Assembly (NCBI GenBank): GCA_030037885.1
Contig: JASHPU010000182.1
Location: 1-58,428, forward strand
Origin: Xanthobacteraceae bacterium
Lineage (GTDB): Bacteria; Pseudomonadota; Alphaproteobacteria; Rhizobiales; Xanthobacteraceae
Direction: 5' to 3'
DNA length: 58,428 bases
Shown: positions 30,144 to 40,405 of the stretch, piece after piece
Layout: each line of letters opens with the position of its first letter
Position numbering within the stretch: the stretch's first letter is position 1
The notes under the pieces: model-generated
What the model saw: only the letters and a program-made list of their open reading frames with translations
Told to the model about the DNA's origin: nothing
Database searches by the model: none
Translations under genes and position numbers: made by a program

Positions 30144-31367
30144 ATGCCCGTTCAAGCAATCGATCAGACCGACGCCGCCGACCCCCGGTCCGGCGCGCGC
30201 CGAGCGCTCTCAGGCTCAAGTCGAGCGATGGCCGACGCTGGTGCCGTCGAGACGACGGTCCGGCTCGGCGACCCGGTGCCGTGGTTCGGCGGACCGCTCC
30301 TGGGCCAGGGATCATTCCATTTGCAGGTCGCGGCCGGCCGCTGGATCGTTCTCGCATTTCTCGACCCGAGTCGGCCCGGCGCCTTCGAGCATGAGCTGGA
30401 GGAGCTTATCGGCGGCCTGCGGTTCGACGACGACCATGTGATCTTCTGCGGCGTTCTCGCCGTCCCGCCGCAGCATCCGGAACGGTTGATCGGCCGCAGC
30501 AACGGAGCGGTCAATTTCATCGCCGACTATGACGGCGCCATCGGCCGACTATTTGGCGCGATCGAGAAGCCGCGCACCTTCGTGCTCGATCCGCTGCTGC
30601 GCGCCGTAGCCAATATTCCCGCCGATGCGCCGGAAGGACATGGCAAAGCGGTACGTGAGGTCGTGAGCAGCCTGCCCAAGGTCGATGAGTCCGCCGGCGT
30701 GCCGCTGACGGCTCCGCTGCTGATCGTACCGCGCGTGTTCGATTTCCCCCTCTGCGAAACCCTGATCCGGGTTTTCAACGAGCTCGGCGGCGCCGAGTCT
30801 GGATTTTTGCTGGACCTCAACGGCAAAACCGGCAGGGTGATCGACCATCGCCTCAAGCGGCGGAGCGACCTCGGCATCTCGCATCCGGTGCTGCGCGAGG
30901 CGATGCGCAGCCAAATCGTGCGCCGGCTCATTCCGGCAGTCGACCGCTTCTTCCAGTTCAAGGCGACCCGGCTCGATCGTTACATCGTCTCTTGCTACGA
31001 CGCCGCAGACGGCGGCCATTTCCGTCGCCACCGCGACAACGAGAATATCGGCGGGCAACACCGGCGCTTCGCGATCACGATCAATCTCAACAAGGACTAT
31101 CAGGGCGGCGATCTGGTGTTCGCCGAATTCGGGCGGCGCAGCTATCGCGCGCCGGTGGGCGGCGCCATCGTGTTCTCGTGCGGCGCCTTGCATCAGGTGA
31201 CGCCGGTCGTAACCGGCCGCCGCTATGCATGCCTGGCATTCCTCTACGGCGAGGCCGATGCGGCTTTGCGCGAAGCCAACAACGCCAAGCTCCATCCCGA
31301 CGCCGCGCGCTATGTGCCGGAGTCGGACTTGCTGTTTCCGGACGGCACGCAACAGCGTACCGGCTAG
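30144..31367 (+). CDS. Peroxiredoxin-like domain fused to 2OG-Fe(II) oxygenase
   Basis: The 407-residue protein has two parts. Residues about 35-175 resemble an AhpC/TSA peroxiredoxin fold (LGDPVPWFGGPLLGQGSF, WIVLAFLDPSRPG, FVLDPLLRAV), but the position expected for the peroxidatic cysteine is Ser/Pro. Residues about 190-385 are a prolyl-4-hydroxylase-type dioxygenase with the iron ligands HxD (HRRHRDNE region) and a distal histidine in SCGALHQVTPV, and the 2-oxoglutarate arginine in VTGRRYACLAF. The fusion suggests a hydroxylase whose N-domain has become a recognition module. The substrate is unknown. Confidence 0.8.
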   Translation: MPVQAIDQTDAADPRSGARRALSGSSRAMADAGAVETTVRLGDPVPWFGGPLLGQGSFHLQVAAGRWIVLAFLDPSRPGAFEHELEELIGGLRFDDDHVIFCGVLAVPPQHPERLIGRSNGAVNFIADYDGAIGRLFGAIEKPRTFVLDPLLRAVANIPADAPEGHGKAVREVVSSLPKVDESAGVPLTAPLLIVPRVFDFPLCETLIRVFNELGGAESGFLLDLNGKTGRVIDHRLKRRSDLGISHPVLREAMRSQIVRRLIPAVDRFFQFKATRLDRYIVSCYDAADGGHFRRHRDNENIGGQHRRFAITINLNKDYQGGDLVFAEFGRRSYRAPVGGAIVFSCGALHQVTPVVTGRRYACLAFLYGEADAALREANNAKLHPDAARYVPESDLLFPDGTQQRTG

Positions 31368-31405
31368 AACTCTTCCGATCGGACTGCATGGAGCAGATTC
31401 GGGGG

Positions 31406-31693
31406 TTACTCGCGCGCCTCGCGGCCGTGCCAAATGCGGATGATGACGACCTCGTCCACCGACGCCAAGTATGCGTAACGCAGCACGTAACTCGACCGAC
31501 CAAACGGAACGATGAGCTCGCGTACATTCGGCATCCCCGACGGGCGGCCACGCTCCGGAAACAGATTGAGGGATTGGATCGCTGCGCCGAGCGTGCCAGC
31601 GGCTTTCTCCGCCGCGGTCGGGTTTTTATCCGCAAGAAACGCGTAAAGCCGAGCCAGATCGGCCACAGCAGCCTGCGCGATGACGAGTTTCAT
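31406..31693 (-). CDS. ParE/RelE-type toxin
   Basis: The 95-residue protein shows the ParE/RelE fold sequence pattern: KLVIAQAAVADLARLYAFLADKN with the early helix pair, FPERGRPS in the middle, and the C-terminal strand EVVIIRIWHGRE carrying the conserved arginine and histidine. ParE members poison gyrase, RelE members cut mRNA; the IRIWHGRE ending favours ParE. Its start overlaps the antitoxin stop by four bases. Confidence 0.82.
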   Translation of the reverse strand: MKLVIAQAAVADLARLYAFLADKNPTAAEKAAGTLGAAIQSLNLFPERGRPSGMPNVRELIVPFGRSSYVLRYAYLASVDEVVIIRIWHGREARE

Positions 31694-32010
31694 ACCCTAC
31701 GGGGCTTAGGCCGCGCCAGCTCGTTCGGTTTGCCCCAGCTTTCCATCCAGGCCTTGACCTCGTGCCAAGGCAGGCCCATTCGCGCACGCTCGAATTCGGC
31801 GAGACGCTGCGCGTCCTCCTGCACGGCTTCAGGCGACCATGGACCCTCGCCGCGGGCGCGCAGCCCCGCCAAATCTTTTGGCAATACGCTTTCGTTGCCG
31901 GCAAGCTCTGCCACCAGGGCCGGCACGCTCATGCCGAGCGCCGCGGCACGCGCTTCAAGCAAATCGGCGGTCTCGGCGTCGACTTCAATTTTTCGCAGCC
32001 TGACATTCAT
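31690..32010 (-). CDS. Antitoxin of the ParDE-type pair
   Basis: The 106-residue protein starts MNVRLRKIEVDAETADLLEARAAALG, a ribbon-helix-helix DNA-binding pattern, and ends in a charged, partly disordered toxin-binding tail (EFERARMGLPWHEVKAWMESWG). It precedes the toxin gene with a four-base overlap. The two genes are convergent with the oxygenase gene and lie beside dapE. Confidence 0.75.
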   Translation of the reverse strand: MNVRLRKIEVDAETADLLEARAAALGMSVPALVAELAGNESVLPKDLAGLRARGEGPWSPEAVQEDAQRLAEFERARMGLPWHEVKAWMESWGKPNELARPKPRRV

Positions 32011-32075
32011 GCAGCGAACTTAGTCGTCATGGAAGAAGTTGTCGAGGAGCTCCGTGCAGGAGGCACGATAAAAGC

Positions 32076-33236
32076 TCAGCCAAAATACGTCTCGATGATC
32101 GCGCGATAGATCGCGGTGAGCGCGATGAGGTCGGCGATTGGGGCGCATTCATCGACGGCGTGCATGGTCCGGCCGACCAGGCCGAATTCGAGCACCGGGC
32201 AATAATCCTTGATGAAGCGCGCGTCGGAGGTGCCGCCGACGGTGGAGATTTTCGCCTGTCTCCCGGTCACCTCGGCGATCGCGGCCATGGCGAGATCGGT
32301 GAACGGGCCGGGCGCAGTGAAAAACACGTCGGCGTTCGACGGCGGCCATTCGAACGCATAGCGGATGCGACCGGCGGCGGCGGTTTGCGCGCGGTGCTCG
32401 ATCAGCGCTTTCAGCGAGGCCTGGCTGTGGCGGTCGTTGTAGCGGATGTTGAAGCGCCCGCGCGCTTCGGCCGGAATGAGATTCACGGTGGGGTTGCCGA
32501 CGTCGACCGAGGTAAATTCGAGGTTCGACGGATCGAAATGCTCGCTGCCCTGATCGAGCGGCGCCTGCAGCGCCGCGATCAGCGTCACCAGGCCGCGGAT
32601 CGGATTGTCGGCGCGGTCCGGATAGGCGACGTGGCCCTGGCGGCCGCGCACGATCAGCGTGCCGTTGAGCGAGCCGCGCCGGCCGGCCTTGATGGTGTCG
32701 CCGAGCACCTGTTGGCTGCTCGGTTCGCCGAGGATGCAGTGGTCGAACGTTTCGCCGCGCGCCGCGGCCCATTGCAACAGCTTGACCGTGCCGTTGACGG
32801 CAACGCTCTCCTCGTCGCCGGTGATCAAGAGCGACAACGATCCGCGCTTCGGCGCGCCGCCGTTCGCCGCCAGATAATCGAGCGCGGCGGCGACGAAGCA
32901 GGCGATATCGCCCTTCATGTCGACGGCGCCGCGGCCATACAGCACGCCGTCCGCGACCGCGCCGGCGAACGGCGGATGCCGCCACGCCTTGGCGTCGCCC
33001 GGCGGCACCACGTCGGTGTGGCCGGCAAACACAAGATTGGGTTTTGCCGTCCCGATCCGCGCATAAAGGTTGTCGATCGGCGCCGTGCCCGGCTCGGCAA
33101 AAGTCGTGCGATGCACGGTGAAGCCGGCTTTGCTCAGCACGTCCTGCAAATAGGTGAGCGCGCCGCCCTCCTCGGGCGTCACCGAGGGGCAGCGCAAGAG
33201 ACCGCGGGCGATGGCGATGGGATCGGTGGTCGGCAT
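32076..33236 (-). CDS. dapE: Succinyl-diaminopimelate desuccinylase
   Basis: This zinc enzyme converts N-succinyl-LL-diaminopimelate to LL-diaminopimelate in lysine and cell-wall synthesis. The 386-residue M20 peptidase-family protein shows [12 protein letters not shown] (zinc histidine and catalytic aspartate), [18 protein letters not shown] (catalytic and zinc glutamates), the dimerisation-domain segment and the late zinc ligand in [19 protein letters not shown]. The start ATG at 33236 overlaps the stop of the HicA-like gene by one base, so dapE appears coupled to the toxin-antitoxin pair. Confidence 0.96.
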   Translation of the reverse strand: MPTTDPIAIARGLLRCPSVTPEEGGALTYLQDVLSKAGFTVHRTTFAEPGTAPIDNLYARIGTAKPNLVFAGHTDVVPPGDAKAWRHPPFAGAVADGVLYGRGAVDMKGDIACFVAAALDYLAANGGAPKRGSLSLLITGDEESVAVNGTVKLLQWAAARGETFDHCILGEPSSQQVLGDTIKAGRRGSLNGTLIVRGRQGHVAYPDRADNPIRGLVTLIAALQAPLDQGSEHFDPSNLEFTSVDVGNPTVNLIPAEARGRFNIRYNDRHSQASLKALIEHRAQTAAAGRIRYAFEWPPSNADVFFTAPGPFTDLAMAAIAEVTGRQAKISTVGGTSDARFIKDYCPVLEFGLVGRTMHAVDECAPIADLIALTAIYRAIIETYFG

Positions 33237-33424
33237 CAAAAAGCCTTGGCAAGGCCCGTCTGCTGGAGGACCTCATTTGCGGTGTGACGCGATTTGGTCG
33301 CTCGCGGCACCGTCACGTTTCGTTTGCTGACTGGACTATACCAAATCTCATGGCTGCCTTTGCGGACGAGATGACAGCCATTTGCCTGCAATATTCGGAT
33401 GAGGTCCCGATATAGGTCCGCCAT
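33236..33424 (-). CDS. hicA: HicA-type mRNA interferase toxin
   Basis: The 62-residue protein reads [28 protein letters not shown] in outline. This is the double-stranded-RNA-binding fold of HicA with the catalytic histidine in [11 protein letters not shown] and a following [17 protein letters not shown] helix. The start overlaps the HicB-like stop by one base and its own stop overlaps the dapE start. The order is antitoxin first, toxin second, the reverse of classical hicAB but common for this subclass. Confidence 0.85.
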   Translation of the reverse strand: MADLYRDLIRILQANGCHLVRKGSHEIWYSPVSKRNVTVPRATKSRHTANEVLQQTGLAKAF

Positions 33425-33651
33425 CAGGGCCCGGCAACCTCAAGCCGCTCCTCCGCCCGAAAAGTCAGCGAAAGGTTGTCGGCAGGCTTGCCCGACACAT
33501 CGAGGAGTTCGGGAAGGACAAGGCTCACCTCCTCAATCATGCCAGACCAAGTGTCGGCCTCGACGACAAGGCCAGGCACCTCTTCGCTGGTGGCGATCCA
33601 AACGCCTGCCTCGGGATCCCAGCGTGCATCGATGGCGATTGATCGGCTCAT
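33424..33651 (-). CDS. hicB: HicB-type antitoxin (short form)
   Basis: The 75-residue protein has the partially degraded RNase H-like HicB domain: AIDARWDPEAGVWIATSEEVPGLVVEADT followed by a helix, with the Pro-Gly-Leu turn that identifies the family. It lacks the C-terminal DNA-binding extension of longer HicB proteins. I start at 33651 because the frame upstream is Arg/Ser-rich and not family-like. It is the first gene of hicB-hicA-dapE. Confidence 0.8.
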   Translation of the reverse strand: MSRSIAIDARWDPEAGVWIATSEEVPGLVVEADTWSGMIEEVSLVLPELLDVSGKPADNLSLTFRAEERLEVAGP

Positions 33652-33682
33652 GGCGACAAGATCATGCACCGCGCGGCGGGGG

Positions 33683-34114
33683 TCAATCCCTCGCGGCCAG
33701 TGGATCGGGTCCATGGCGGTTCGACCCCGGCGTGCCTTTGCGGAAGCCGAGCTCGACGAGCAAGCCGAGGCCGAGAAGCGTGAACGGCACCGTGATGGCA
33801 AGCGACAGCGTGCTCGGCTCTTCGTCGGTGCCCGTCAACCCCACCACCGCGAGAAAATCGAGCAGCACGCTGCCGGCGAAGAAAAGCGCAATGGGCCAGA
33901 GCGGCATAGCGCGGTCGTTACCGCGCTTCACCGCGATGGCGAATTCCGGATAGGTGAAGACGAGATCGACCACGGCGTTGAGCGGGTCGCCGCCGATCTG
34001 CTGCGCGACGTAGCACGCCACCACGTTGGCGGCGAGCACCGCGCCGAGCGCGGTCCAGAAGGTCTGGCGGCCGATGCGGCCGTGGAAAGCATCGAGCAGA
34101 TAGCGCCAATCCAT
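33683..34114 (-). CDS. DUF805-family membrane protein
   Basis: The 143-residue protein starts MDWRYLLDAFHGRIGRQTFW, the DUF805 N-terminal signature. Three or four hydrophobic helices follow (VLAANVVACYVAQQI, PLWPIALFFAGSVLLDFLAVV, ITVPFTLLGLGLLVELGF), and the RGNDRAMP loop is typical. The family is an uncharacterised inner-membrane group. It lies just after dapD on the same strand and is probably in the dapD transcription unit, as seen in other Rhizobiales. Confidence 0.82.
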   Translation of the reverse strand: MDWRYLLDAFHGRIGRQTFWTALGAVLAANVVACYVAQQIGGDPLNAVVDLVFTYPEFAIAVKRGNDRAMPLWPIALFFAGSVLLDFLAVVGLTGTDEEPSTLSLAITVPFTLLGLGLLVELGFRKGTPGSNRHGPDPLAARD

Positions 34115-34134
34115 CGCCGATCCGAAACGATCAA

Positions 34135-34963
<829 letters not shown>

Positions 34964-34977
<14 letters not shown>

Positions 34978-35431
34978 CGAAACGCCCCCTGTCGCGATAA
35001 CGCCGATCGAGCCATGAACTCTGCGCCGGCTCGCGGCCAATAGAATAGCGCATGTTGATTTTGCTGCCTTGCCAATAGAAGCTGTAGTCGGCGACCACGT
35101 TGCCGCCGCCGGGCAGCGGCATCACCGCGTTGCACACGACCTCGGTCTTGCTCGTCGATACGGTCTTGATCGGCGCGTAACGCACCGGCTCGAGTTTCAG
35201 CTCCTTGAGCACCTGCGCCAGCGTCTGCTTTGCCGTGGCGGAATCGCATGCCGGAAGCACGAAGCGGTCGTGCAGCCCGCGATAGAGCACCACCGCGGCG
35301 ACGGCGATGATCGGAATGCCGACCAGACGGAAGACGAACCGATAGGGATTGTTGGGCGAACCCCGCGGAGCAGTCCAGCGTGAGACGCGGCGCGGGGCAG
35401 GGGCGTTCGGCGGAGGATTTTCTGAGCTCAT
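34964..35431 (-). CDS. Membrane-anchored hypothetical protein upstream of dapD
   Basis: The 155-residue protein has a proline-rich N-terminus, one transmembrane helix ([18 protein letters not shown], near residue 45) and a soluble C-terminal domain with [25 protein letters not shown] recognise no named family. Its 3' end overlaps the dapD start by 14 bases, so it is likely cotranscribed and partly coupled with dapD. Orientation with the short side in the cytoplasm and the domain outside is inferred from charges. Confidence 0.7.
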
Positions 35432-35461
35432 TTGACGGCGCTCGTCCGACGATGAACCTCG

Positions 35462-35541
35462 CTCCGCTCGTCCCCGCGAAGCGCGGACCCAGTTGTTCCA
35501 CCGCGCCGAGTCTGGATTCCCGCTTGCGCGGGAATGAGCGG
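35462..35541. repeat. Palindromic repeat element (TCGTCCCCGCG class)
   Basis: The left end CTCCGCTCGTCCCCGCGAAG and right end CTTGCGCGGGAATGAGCGGA match the ends at 3091-3222 and 38925-39003. Confidence 0.75.
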
Positions 35542-35549
35542 ATTTCGGA

Positions 35550-36944
35550 TCATACGTCCTTGGCGATCTGTTCCGTCATCTTCTTGGCGTCGCCGAGCAG
35601 CATCATGGTGTTGTCACGGTAGAACAGCGGATTGTCGATGCCGGCATAGCCGGAAGCGAGCGAGCGCTTGTTGAACATCACGGTGCCGGCCTTCCAGACT
35701 TGCAGCACCGGCATGCCGTAGATCGGCGATTTCGGGTCTTCCTCGGCGGCCGGATTGGTCACGTCGTTGGCGCCGATCACGTAGGCGACGTCGGCCTGGG
35801 CGAACTCGGAATTGATGTTTTCCAGCTCGAACACCTCGTCGTAGGGCACGTTGGCCTCGGCCAAGAGCACGTTCATGTGGCCCGGCATGCGGCCGGCCAC
35901 CGGATGAATGGCGTATTTGACCTCGACGCCGTCGTGCTTGAGCTTGTCGGCCATCTCGCGCAGCGCATGCTGCGCCTGCGCCACCGCCATGCCGTAGCCC
36001 GGCACGATGATGACCTTCGAGGAGTTTTTCAGGATGTAGGCGGCGTCCTCGGCCGAGCCGAGTTTCACCGGCTTCTGTTCGGCGCTGGCGGCCGGGCCGG
36101 CCACCTCGCCGCCGAAGCCGCCGAGGATCACCGAGATGAAGGAGCGGTTCATGCCCTTGCACATGATGTAGGACAGGATCGCACCCGACGAGCCGACCAG
36201 CGCGCCGGTGATGATCAGCGCGGTGTTCTCGAGCGTGAAGCCGATGCCGGCGGCGGCCCAGCCCGAATAGGAGTTGAGCATCGAGATCACAACCGGCATG
36301 TCGGCGCCGCCGATCGGAATGATGATGAGCACGCCGAGCAGGAACGCCGACGCCGCAATGGCCCAGAACGCGATGTGGTTCTGCGTCTCGAAGAACCAGA
36401 CGATGAGCGCAATAAGTCCGAGTCCGAGCGCGATGTTGACGACGTGGCGGCCCGGCAGAACGATCGGCTTGCCGCTCATGCGGCCGGACAGTTTGAGGAA
36501 CGCGATCACCGAGCCCGTGAACGTGACGGCGCCGATGGCGGTGCCGAGCGACATTTCGATCAGGCTCTGGCCGTGGATCGCGCCTTCGCTGCCGATGCCG
36601 AACGCGGCGGGCGCGTACAGCGCGCCGCCGGCGACCAGCACCGCCGCCATGCCGACCAGCGAATGGAACGCGGCGACCAGTTCCGGCATCGACGTCATCG
36701 GCACGCGCCGCGCGATCACCGCGCCGGCGCCGCCGCCGAGCGACATGCCGACTACGACCAGCACCCAGGCGCCGAAGCCGACCGGCGGATGCGACGCGAG
36801 CGTGGTGGCGATGGCGATCGCCATGCCGATCATGCCCAACAGATTGCCGCGCCGGCTGGTCTCCGGGTTCGACAGCCCGCGCAGCGCCAGGATGAACAGG
36901 ACGCCGGCGGCGAGATAACAGAGCGCGGTGACGTCGGCGTTCAT
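35550..36944 (-). CDS. pntB: NAD(P) transhydrogenase subunit beta
   Basis: The 464-residue integral membrane subunit couples proton flow to NADPH formation. The N-terminal half has about nine helices; the C-terminal domain III binds NADP with [21 protein letters not shown] and [16 protein letters not shown], both diagnostic. I start at 36944 ([14 protein letters not shown]) because the frame upstream is the shadow of pntA2. The start overlaps the pntA2 stop by four bases. It is the last gene of the pntA1-pntA2-pntB operon. Confidence 0.96.
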   Translation of the reverse strand: MNADVTALCYLAAGVLFILALRGLSNPETSRRGNLLGMIGMAIAIATTLASHPPVGFGAWVLVVVGMSLGGGAGAVIARRVPMTSMPELVAAFHSLVGMAAVLVAGGALYAPAAFGIGSEGAIHGQSLIEMSLGTAIGAVTFTGSVIAFLKLSGRMSGKPIVLPGRHVVNIALGLGLIALIVWFFETQNHIAFWAIAASAFLLGVLIIIPIGGADMPVVISMLNSYSGWAAAGIGFTLENTALIITGALVGSSGAILSYIMCKGMNRSFISVILGGFGGEVAGPAASAEQKPVKLGSAEDAAYILKNSSKVIIVPGYGMAVAQAQHALREMADKLKHDGVEVKYAIHPVAGRMPGHMNVLLAEANVPYDEVFELENINSEFAQADVAYVIGANDVTNPAAEEDPKSPIYGMPVLQVWKAGTVMFNKRSLASGYAGIDNPLFYRDNTMMLLGDAKKMTEQIAKDV

Positions 36945-37315
36945 CGCCGGTCTTTCCTGTGAAACATGCCGAGCATGCGCTGCGTCACCAGAAAGCCGCC
37001 GAAAATGTTGACCGAGGCGAAGGTGAGCGCGACGAGGCCGAGCGCGCGCGCATAGATCGGCCCGGTGTCGCTCGACACCAGCGCCACGCCGACCGCGAGC
37101 AGCGCGCCGACCACGATCACCGAGGAGATGGCGTTGGTCACCGACATCAGCGGCGTATGCAGCGCCGGCGTCACCGACCACACCACGTAATAGCCGACGA
37201 ACACCGCGAGCACGAAGATCGACAGCCGGAACACGAACGGATTGACGAGCTCGGCGGCGGCATGAGCTGCGCCCGGCACTGCAGCCGCCTGGGCAAGGAT
37301 GGAGAGGGTGACCAT
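36941..37315 (-). CDS. pntA2: NAD(P) transhydrogenase subunit alpha part 2
   Basis: The 124-residue protein supplies the membrane helices of the split alpha subunit, as in Rhodospirillum and other alphaproteobacteria. Three or four helices are visible ([52 protein letters not shown]) and the conserved [16 protein letters not shown] loop marks the family. It is four bases into pntB and 14 nt after pntA1. Confidence 0.94.
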   Translation of the reverse strand: MVTLSILAQAAAVPGAAHAAAELVNPFVFRLSIFVLAVFVGYYVVWSVTPALHTPLMSVTNAISSVIVVGALLAVGVALVSSDTGPIYARALGLVALTFASVNIFGGFLVTQRMLGMFHRKDRR

Positions 37316-37329
37316 GAGGGTCTCCTAAA

Positions 37330-38463
37330 TTACGCCGCGTCCTTCGGCCGAAAACTCGGATGCACGATCGCACCGTCGCGCGTCAGCATCGTCGCCTTGA
37401 TGATGTCGTCGTCCCAATTCACCGCGAGCGTCTTGGTTTTCTTGTCGATCAAGAGCTCGACGAAGGCATAGAGGTTTTTGGCGTAGAGGCTCGAAGCGGT
37501 GGCGGCGAGCCGGCCCGGCATATTGCGATAGCCGATGATCTTCACGCCGCCGGTCTCGGCCACCGCGTCCGCCTTGACGCCTTCGATATTGCCGCCGCGC
37601 TCGACCGCGAGATCGACCAGCACCGAGCCGGGCCGCATCGAAGCCACCATGTCGCTCGTGATCAGGCGCGGCGCCGGCCGGCCGGGGATGAGCGCGGTGG
37701 TGACGACGATGTCCTGCTTCTTGACATGCTCGGCGACCAGCGCGGCCTGCTTGGCCTGATACGCCTTGGACATTTCCTTGGCGTAGCCGGCGGCGGTTTC
37801 GGCGGCCTTGAACTCGTCGTCCTCGACTGCGACGAACTTGGCGCCGAGGCTTTCGACCTGCTCCTTGGCGACTGGGCGCACGTCGGTCGCGGTGACAATG
37901 GCGCCGAGCCGGCGCGCGGTGGCGATCGCCTGCAGGCCGGCGACGCCGGCGCCCATGATGAACACCTTGGCGGCCGGCACCGTGCCGGCCGCCGTCATCA
38001 TCATCGGCAGCGCGCGGCCGAACTCCGCAGCGGCGTCGATCACGGCGCGATAGCCGGCGAGATTGGCCTGGCTCGACAGCACGTCCATGACCTGGGCGCG
38101 GGTGATGCGCGGCAACAGTTCCATGGCGAAGGCAGTGATGCCGGCCTCGGCCATGGCGCGCACCGCATCGTCGTTGCCATACGGATCCATCGTGGCGATG
38201 ACGAACGCGCCTTTCTTCATGCGGGAAAGAGCGGCGTTGTCCGGCCGCCGCACCATGAGCACGATATCGGCGCCGTTGAGCGCCTCGGGCGTCACGTTGG
38301 CTCCGGCGGCCGCGTAGTCGGCGTCCAGCATGCCGGATTTGATGCCGGCGCCGGGCGCGACGGCGACTTCGGCGCCAAGCCCGGTCATTTTCTTCACGGT
38401 CTCGGGGCTTGCCGCCACCCGCGGCTCCGCGGCGTCGGCTTCACGCGCGACGGCAATCCGCAT
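37330..38463 (-). CDS. pntA1: NAD(P) transhydrogenase subunit alpha part 1
   Basis: The 377-residue soluble domain I binds NAD(H). It resembles alanine dehydrogenase: MRIAVAREADAAEPRVAASPETV at the start, the RQD loop region, and the Rossmann fold segment VFIMGAGVAGLQAIATARRLGAIVTATDVR read in parts. PGRPAPRLITSDMVASMRPGSVLVDLA follows. It is the first gene of the pnt operon; a short gap separates it from the oxidase subunit gene upstream. Confidence 0.95.
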   Translation of the reverse strand: MRIAVAREADAAEPRVAASPETVKKMTGLGAEVAVAPGAGIKSGMLDADYAAAGANVTPEALNGADIVLMVRRPDNAALSRMKKGAFVIATMDPYGNDDAVRAMAEAGITAFAMELLPRITRAQVMDVLSSQANLAGYRAVIDAAAEFGRALPMMMTAAGTVPAAKVFIMGAGVAGLQAIATARRLGAIVTATDVRPVAKEQVESLGAKFVAVEDDEFKAAETAAGYAKEMSKAYQAKQAALVAEHVKKQDIVVTTALIPGRPAPRLITSDMVASMRPGSVLVDLAVERGGNIEGVKADAVAETGGVKIIGYRNMPGRLAATASSLYAKNLYAFVELLIDKKTKTLAVNWDDDIIKATMLTRDGAIVHPSFRPKDAA

Positions 38464-38510
38464 CCCACTCCTCTTTGGCGAGAAAGCCCGCTCGCTCGTG
38501 CCCGATCACC

Positions 38511-38804
38511 TCAGACGTAGGCGCAGAAGGCCAGCAGCAGAACCGAGATGAGCACCATCACTCCGCTGGGAATGCGTGCGCCGGTGAAGAGGCCATGCAT
38601 GGCAACGATGGTGGCCACAATCAAGATCCCGACCATGACGCCTATGTTGCCGATCACGGTGCCGATAGCCAGCGCGAGAACGATATTGACGACGTGGCAG
38701 ATGCCGAGGACCACAATGTGTGTGAAGGTTTCGTATTGGTTTTCGTGCGCGGGATAATCATTTCCCTGGGCGCTGGCATATTGAACTTCGGCGTGGTCGG
38801 CCAT
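38511..38804 (-). CDS. aa3-type cytochrome c oxidase subunit IV-like protein
   Basis: The 97-residue protein starts MADHAEVQYASAQGNDYPAHENQYETF, the charged N-terminus of the bacterial aa3 oxidase subunit IV family. Here it is followed by three hydrophobic helices rather than the single helix of the shortest members. Proteins of this kind often lie immediately upstream of pntA in Rhizobiales. A structural rather than catalytic role in the respiratory complex is expected. Confidence 0.75.
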   Translation of the reverse strand: MADHAEVQYASAQGNDYPAHENQYETFTHIVVLGICHVVNIVLALAIGTVIGNIGVMVGILIVATIVAMHGLFTGARIPSGVMVLISVLLLAFCAYV

Positions 38805-38924
38805 CGCATCCTCCTGATCGCATCCGCCAGTGCCGACTTAGCGTAATCACGGCGGCGGGGCAACCGCAGAGCTGGCCATCATATGACTGGCCATCATGTG
38901 AGAGGTGACGACGACTGCGTCTTC

Positions 38925-39003
38925 TTCCGCTCGTCCCCGCGGAGGCGGGGACCCAGCAGTTGTTTCCAAGTCCCTGGATTCGCGCTTACGCGGGAATGAG
39001 CGA
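38925..39003. repeat. Palindromic repeat element (TCGTCCCCGCG class)
   Basis: The left end TTCCGCTCGTCCCCGCGGAG and right end GCGCTTACGCGGGAATGAGC are inverted. It lies in the divergent gap between the oxidase subunit and the Rieske oxygenase genes. Confidence 0.75.
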
Positions 39004-39117
39004 ATTCAGTACAATGCGGCTTTCTCGCGCCTGGACGGCACCGCCGCGGCTTGCCGCAAACGCCTCGAATCCCTACTGTCGAGTAGGATAGCGCATACCC
39101 CCATGGACCCCCGTGCG

Positions 39118-40404
39118 ATGCTCAGAAAAGAACAGAACGAGCTATTGACCCAAACCGGCCCCGGCACGCAGATGGGAGCGCTGTTCCGCTGTTACTGGAT
39201 GCCGGCGCTGCTTGCCGACGAACTGCCCGACAACGATTGTCCGCCGGTGCGGGTGAAACTTCTGTCGGAGCGCCTGCTGGCGTTCCGCGATTCCGAAGGC
39301 CGCTACGGACTGATCGACGAGTTCTGCGCTCATCGCGGCGTATCGCTGTGGTTCGGGCGCAACGAGGAGGGTGGACTGCGCTGCCCCTATCACGGCTGGA
39401 AATACGACCATACCGGCCAGTGCATCGAGGTTCCCTCCGAGCCGGTCGAGAGCGGCTTCTGCAAGAAGATCAAGCTCACGTCGTACCCGCTGGTGAAGCG
39501 CGGCCCGGTGCTGTGGACCTATATGGGCCCGCCGGACAAAAAGCCGCCGCTGCCCGAATGGGAATTCGCCATGGTGCCGCCGGAGCAGAGTTTCGTCTCC
39601 AAGCGCATCCAGGAGTGCAACTGGCTCCAGGCCATGGAAGGCGGCATCGATTCGAGCCACGTCTCGTTCCTGCACCGCGGCGATCTGTCGTCCGATCCGC
39701 TGTTCAAGGGCGCCAAGGGCAACCAGTATAATCTCTCCGACATGCAGCCGCATTTCGAAGTGGTCGAAATGCCCGGCGGCCTGTTCATCGGGGCGCGGCG
39801 CAATGCCGAGAACGGCAACTACTACTGGCGCATCACGCCGTGGGTGATGCCGTGCTTCACCATGATCCCGCCGCGCGGCGACCATCCGGTGCACGGCCAT
39901 TTCTGGGTGCCGGTCGACGACGAGAATTGCTGGGCCTGGTCCTACGACTTCCATCCGGTGCGGGCGCTGACCAAACCCGAAGTCGACGCCATGAAGGACG
40001 GCCAAGGCATCCACTGCAAATACCTGCCCGGCAGCTTCCGGCCGGCTGCCAACAAGGACAACGATTATCTGATCGACCGCGCCGCTCAAAAAGCCGGCAA
40101 CACCTTCAGCGGCGTCGCCGGCTTTGCCATTCAGGACGCCTCGCTGCAGGAAAGCATGGGCCCGATCTGCGATCGTACCAAGGAGAACCTGGTCTCGACC
40201 GACAACGGCATCATCATGGCGCGCCACCGCCTGATGCGCGCCGCCAAGGCGTTGGCCGACAAGGCCGTGGCGCCGCCCGGGACCGATCCCGAGCACCAGA
40301 AAATCCGCTCCTGCTCGGTGCTGCTGCCGCCCGAGGTGGCATTCAAGGACGGCGCCAAGGAAGCGCTGAAATTCCGCGCCGGCATGGCGCAGACGAGCGT
40401 TTAA
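39118..40404 (+). CDS. Rieske aromatic-ring oxygenase, phthalate dioxygenase-like
   Basis: The 428-residue protein has an N-terminal Rieske [2Fe-2S] domain with CAHRGVSL and CPYHGWKYD (CxH...CxxH, residues about 65-95) and a C-terminal catalytic domain. The mononuclear iron ligands are probably in EGGIDSSHVSFLHRG (Asp/His/His) and a later acidic residue. It closely follows the phthalate 4,5-dioxygenase oxygenase layout, starting MLRKEQNELLTQTGPGTQMG. The frame is open back to 38905, through a repeat, so the start is 39103 or 39118. The reductase partner is not in the window. The substrate is unknown. Confidence 0.87.
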   Translation: MLRKEQNELLTQTGPGTQMGALFRCYWMPALLADELPDNDCPPVRVKLLSERLLAFRDSEGRYGLIDEFCAHRGVSLWFGRNEEGGLRCPYHGWKYDHTGQCIEVPSEPVESGFCKKIKLTSYPLVKRGPVLWTYMGPPDKKPPLPEWEFAMVPPEQSFVSKRIQECNWLQAMEGGIDSSHVSFLHRGDLSSDPLFKGAKGNQYNLSDMQPHFEVVEMPGGLFIGARRNAENGNYYWRITPWVMPCFTMIPPRGDHPVHGHFWVPVDDENCWAWSYDFHPVRALTKPEVDAMKDGQGIHCKYLPGSFRPAANKDNDYLIDRAAQKAGNTFSGVAGFAIQDASLQESMGPICDRTKENLVSTDNGIIMARHRLMRAAKALADKAVAPPGTDPEHQKIRSCSVLLPPEVAFKDGAKEALKFRAGMAQTSV

Positions 40405-40405
40405 C

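Noticed and set aside
35700..36962. 420-codon plus-strand open frame opposite pntB
   Set aside because: His/Arg/Asp-rich shadow of pntB, which has clear transhydrogenase motifs.
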